From the NCBI RefSeq assembly GCF_030563405.1, contig NZ_CP130748.1, positions 3,038,001 to 3,102,000 on the forward strand: a DNA stretch of 64,000 nucleotides, written 5' to 3'. Position 1 is the stretch's first letter. Every line of letters starts with the position of its first letter. This stretch comes from Vibrio sp. SNU_ST1. GTDB taxonomy: Bacteria; Pseudomonadota; Gammaproteobacteria; Enterobacterales; Vibrionaceae. The notes below the pieces were generated by a model, which was given only the letters and a program-made list of their open reading frames with translations, made no database searches and was not told the DNA's origin. The translations under genes were made by a program, and so were the position numbers. Below, piece by piece: positions 63,585 through 64,000 of the stretch.

Positions 63585-64000
63585 CTAAGGCAATAACCAA
63601 CGTGTTTTATCTGACTTAGAGACCAAGCAGCTCATCCATAACGCGCCAGCTCCGCTGATCACGATCCATAGGGGAATAACCCAAGCTGGATGTCCTTGAT
63701 ACCAACCGAACTCTTTCATTGGCCATAAGAAAATCGGGTGCAGCAGATAAATACCTAAGCTGTGTTTACTGATAAAACCAACCACTTGATTACTCTTCTC
63801 AGACAAGCCTTCACCATAATAACGGCACACCATGAATACCATGCTCGCCGCCAATACGGTGTTCAACGTCTTGTAAGATAACCAACGCCCTACCGTGTAC
63901 TCTTCTGCTACCAAACTTGCGTCAACCACCATGTAAACCGTGGTCAGTAACGCTAACCCACCAAGTAACACACTCACGCCGACAGTCATCTTGTTAAGTG
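63585..64000 (-). CDS. Acyltransferase-3 family membrane protein (partial, 5' end outside window)
   Basis: The C-terminal 138 or so residues of a membrane acyltransferase. SKHSLGIYLLHPIFLWP is the typical late motif of the acyltransferase-3 family, which O-acetylates surface sugars or glucans. The frame remains open to the right edge of the window, so the start and the catalytic His lie outside. The substrate cannot be told. Confidence 0.8.
   Translation of the reverse strand, partial: LNKMTVGVSVLLGGLALLTTVYMVVDASLVAEEYTVGRWLSYKTLNTVLAASMVFMVCRYYGEGLSEKSNQVVGFISKHSLGIYLLHPIFLWPMKEFGWYQGHPAWVIPLWIVISGAGALWMSCLVSKSDKTRWLLP

Overview
The window is a stretch of a gammaproteobacterial main chromosome, almost certainly a Vibrio close to the V. 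splendidus clade. This rests on protein resemblance, on long blocks of gene order shared with Escherichia coli (thrU-tyrU-glyT-thrT-tufB-secE-nusG-rplKAJL-rpoBC; coaA, birA, murB; murI, btuB, trmA, yijD, fabR, sthA; ubiCA, plsB, dgkA, lexA, dinF; rpoH, ftsXEY, rsmD), and on Vibrio-type rRNA operons. I see no insertion sequence, prophage, integrase or CRISPR array; the window is mostly core genome. Assignments come from reading the sequence, not from database searches.

Positions 1-13750 (minus strand) hold the translation/transcription cluster: four tRNAs and tuf, then secE-nusG, rplKA, rplJL and rpoBC, with rpoC running off the left edge. Internal promoters and hairpins split it into regulated sections: a promoter before the tRNAs, a palindromic promoter before rplK, a promoter at the rplA end for rplJL, and an rplL-rpoB attenuator. 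Positions 13957-18826 hold coaA, birA, murB, a small acetyltransferase and pssA. An octamer tandem repeat of about 15 units follows, between the converging pssA and rRNA units.

Positions 19081-36109 hold three complete rRNA operons head to tail on the minus strand. Each has a different 16S-23S spacer: tRNA Glu-Lys-Val, no tRNA, and tRNA-Glu only. tRNA-Asp follows the last 5S. The copies differ by compensatory changes in 16S and 23S helices. Only the most upstream operon has two recognisable promoters; the others start from a promoter abutting the terminator hairpins of the operon before.

Positions 36301-47800 hold a membrane-anchored RRM protein, murI, a B12 unit (cobalamin riboswitch, btuB, DUF71 ATP-pyrophosphatase), trmA, yijD-fabR, sthA, dinF, a methyltransferase gene with a good Fur box placed between lexA and dinF, and lexA with two SOS boxes. 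Positions 47849-58700 hold dgkA, plsB, ubiCA, a FliL-like exported protein, glpEG, rpoH and ftsYEX. A cluster of DnaA-box-like sites lies between rpoH and glpE.

Positions 58900-64000 are looser: rsmD, yhhL, a MarC-family gene, a YecH-like gene, yhhN, a long G-depleted non-coding stretch, a 26-residue membrane peptide gene with its own promoter, ribosome-binding site and terminator, a DUF4145-like membrane protein, yhhM, and a truncated acyltransferase gene. The least described items are the 26-residue peptide and the G-poor DNA beside it, the Fur-linked methyltransferase in the lexA-dinF locus, the membrane RRM protein, and a ten-G tract inside btuB that could make the B12 receptor phase variable.
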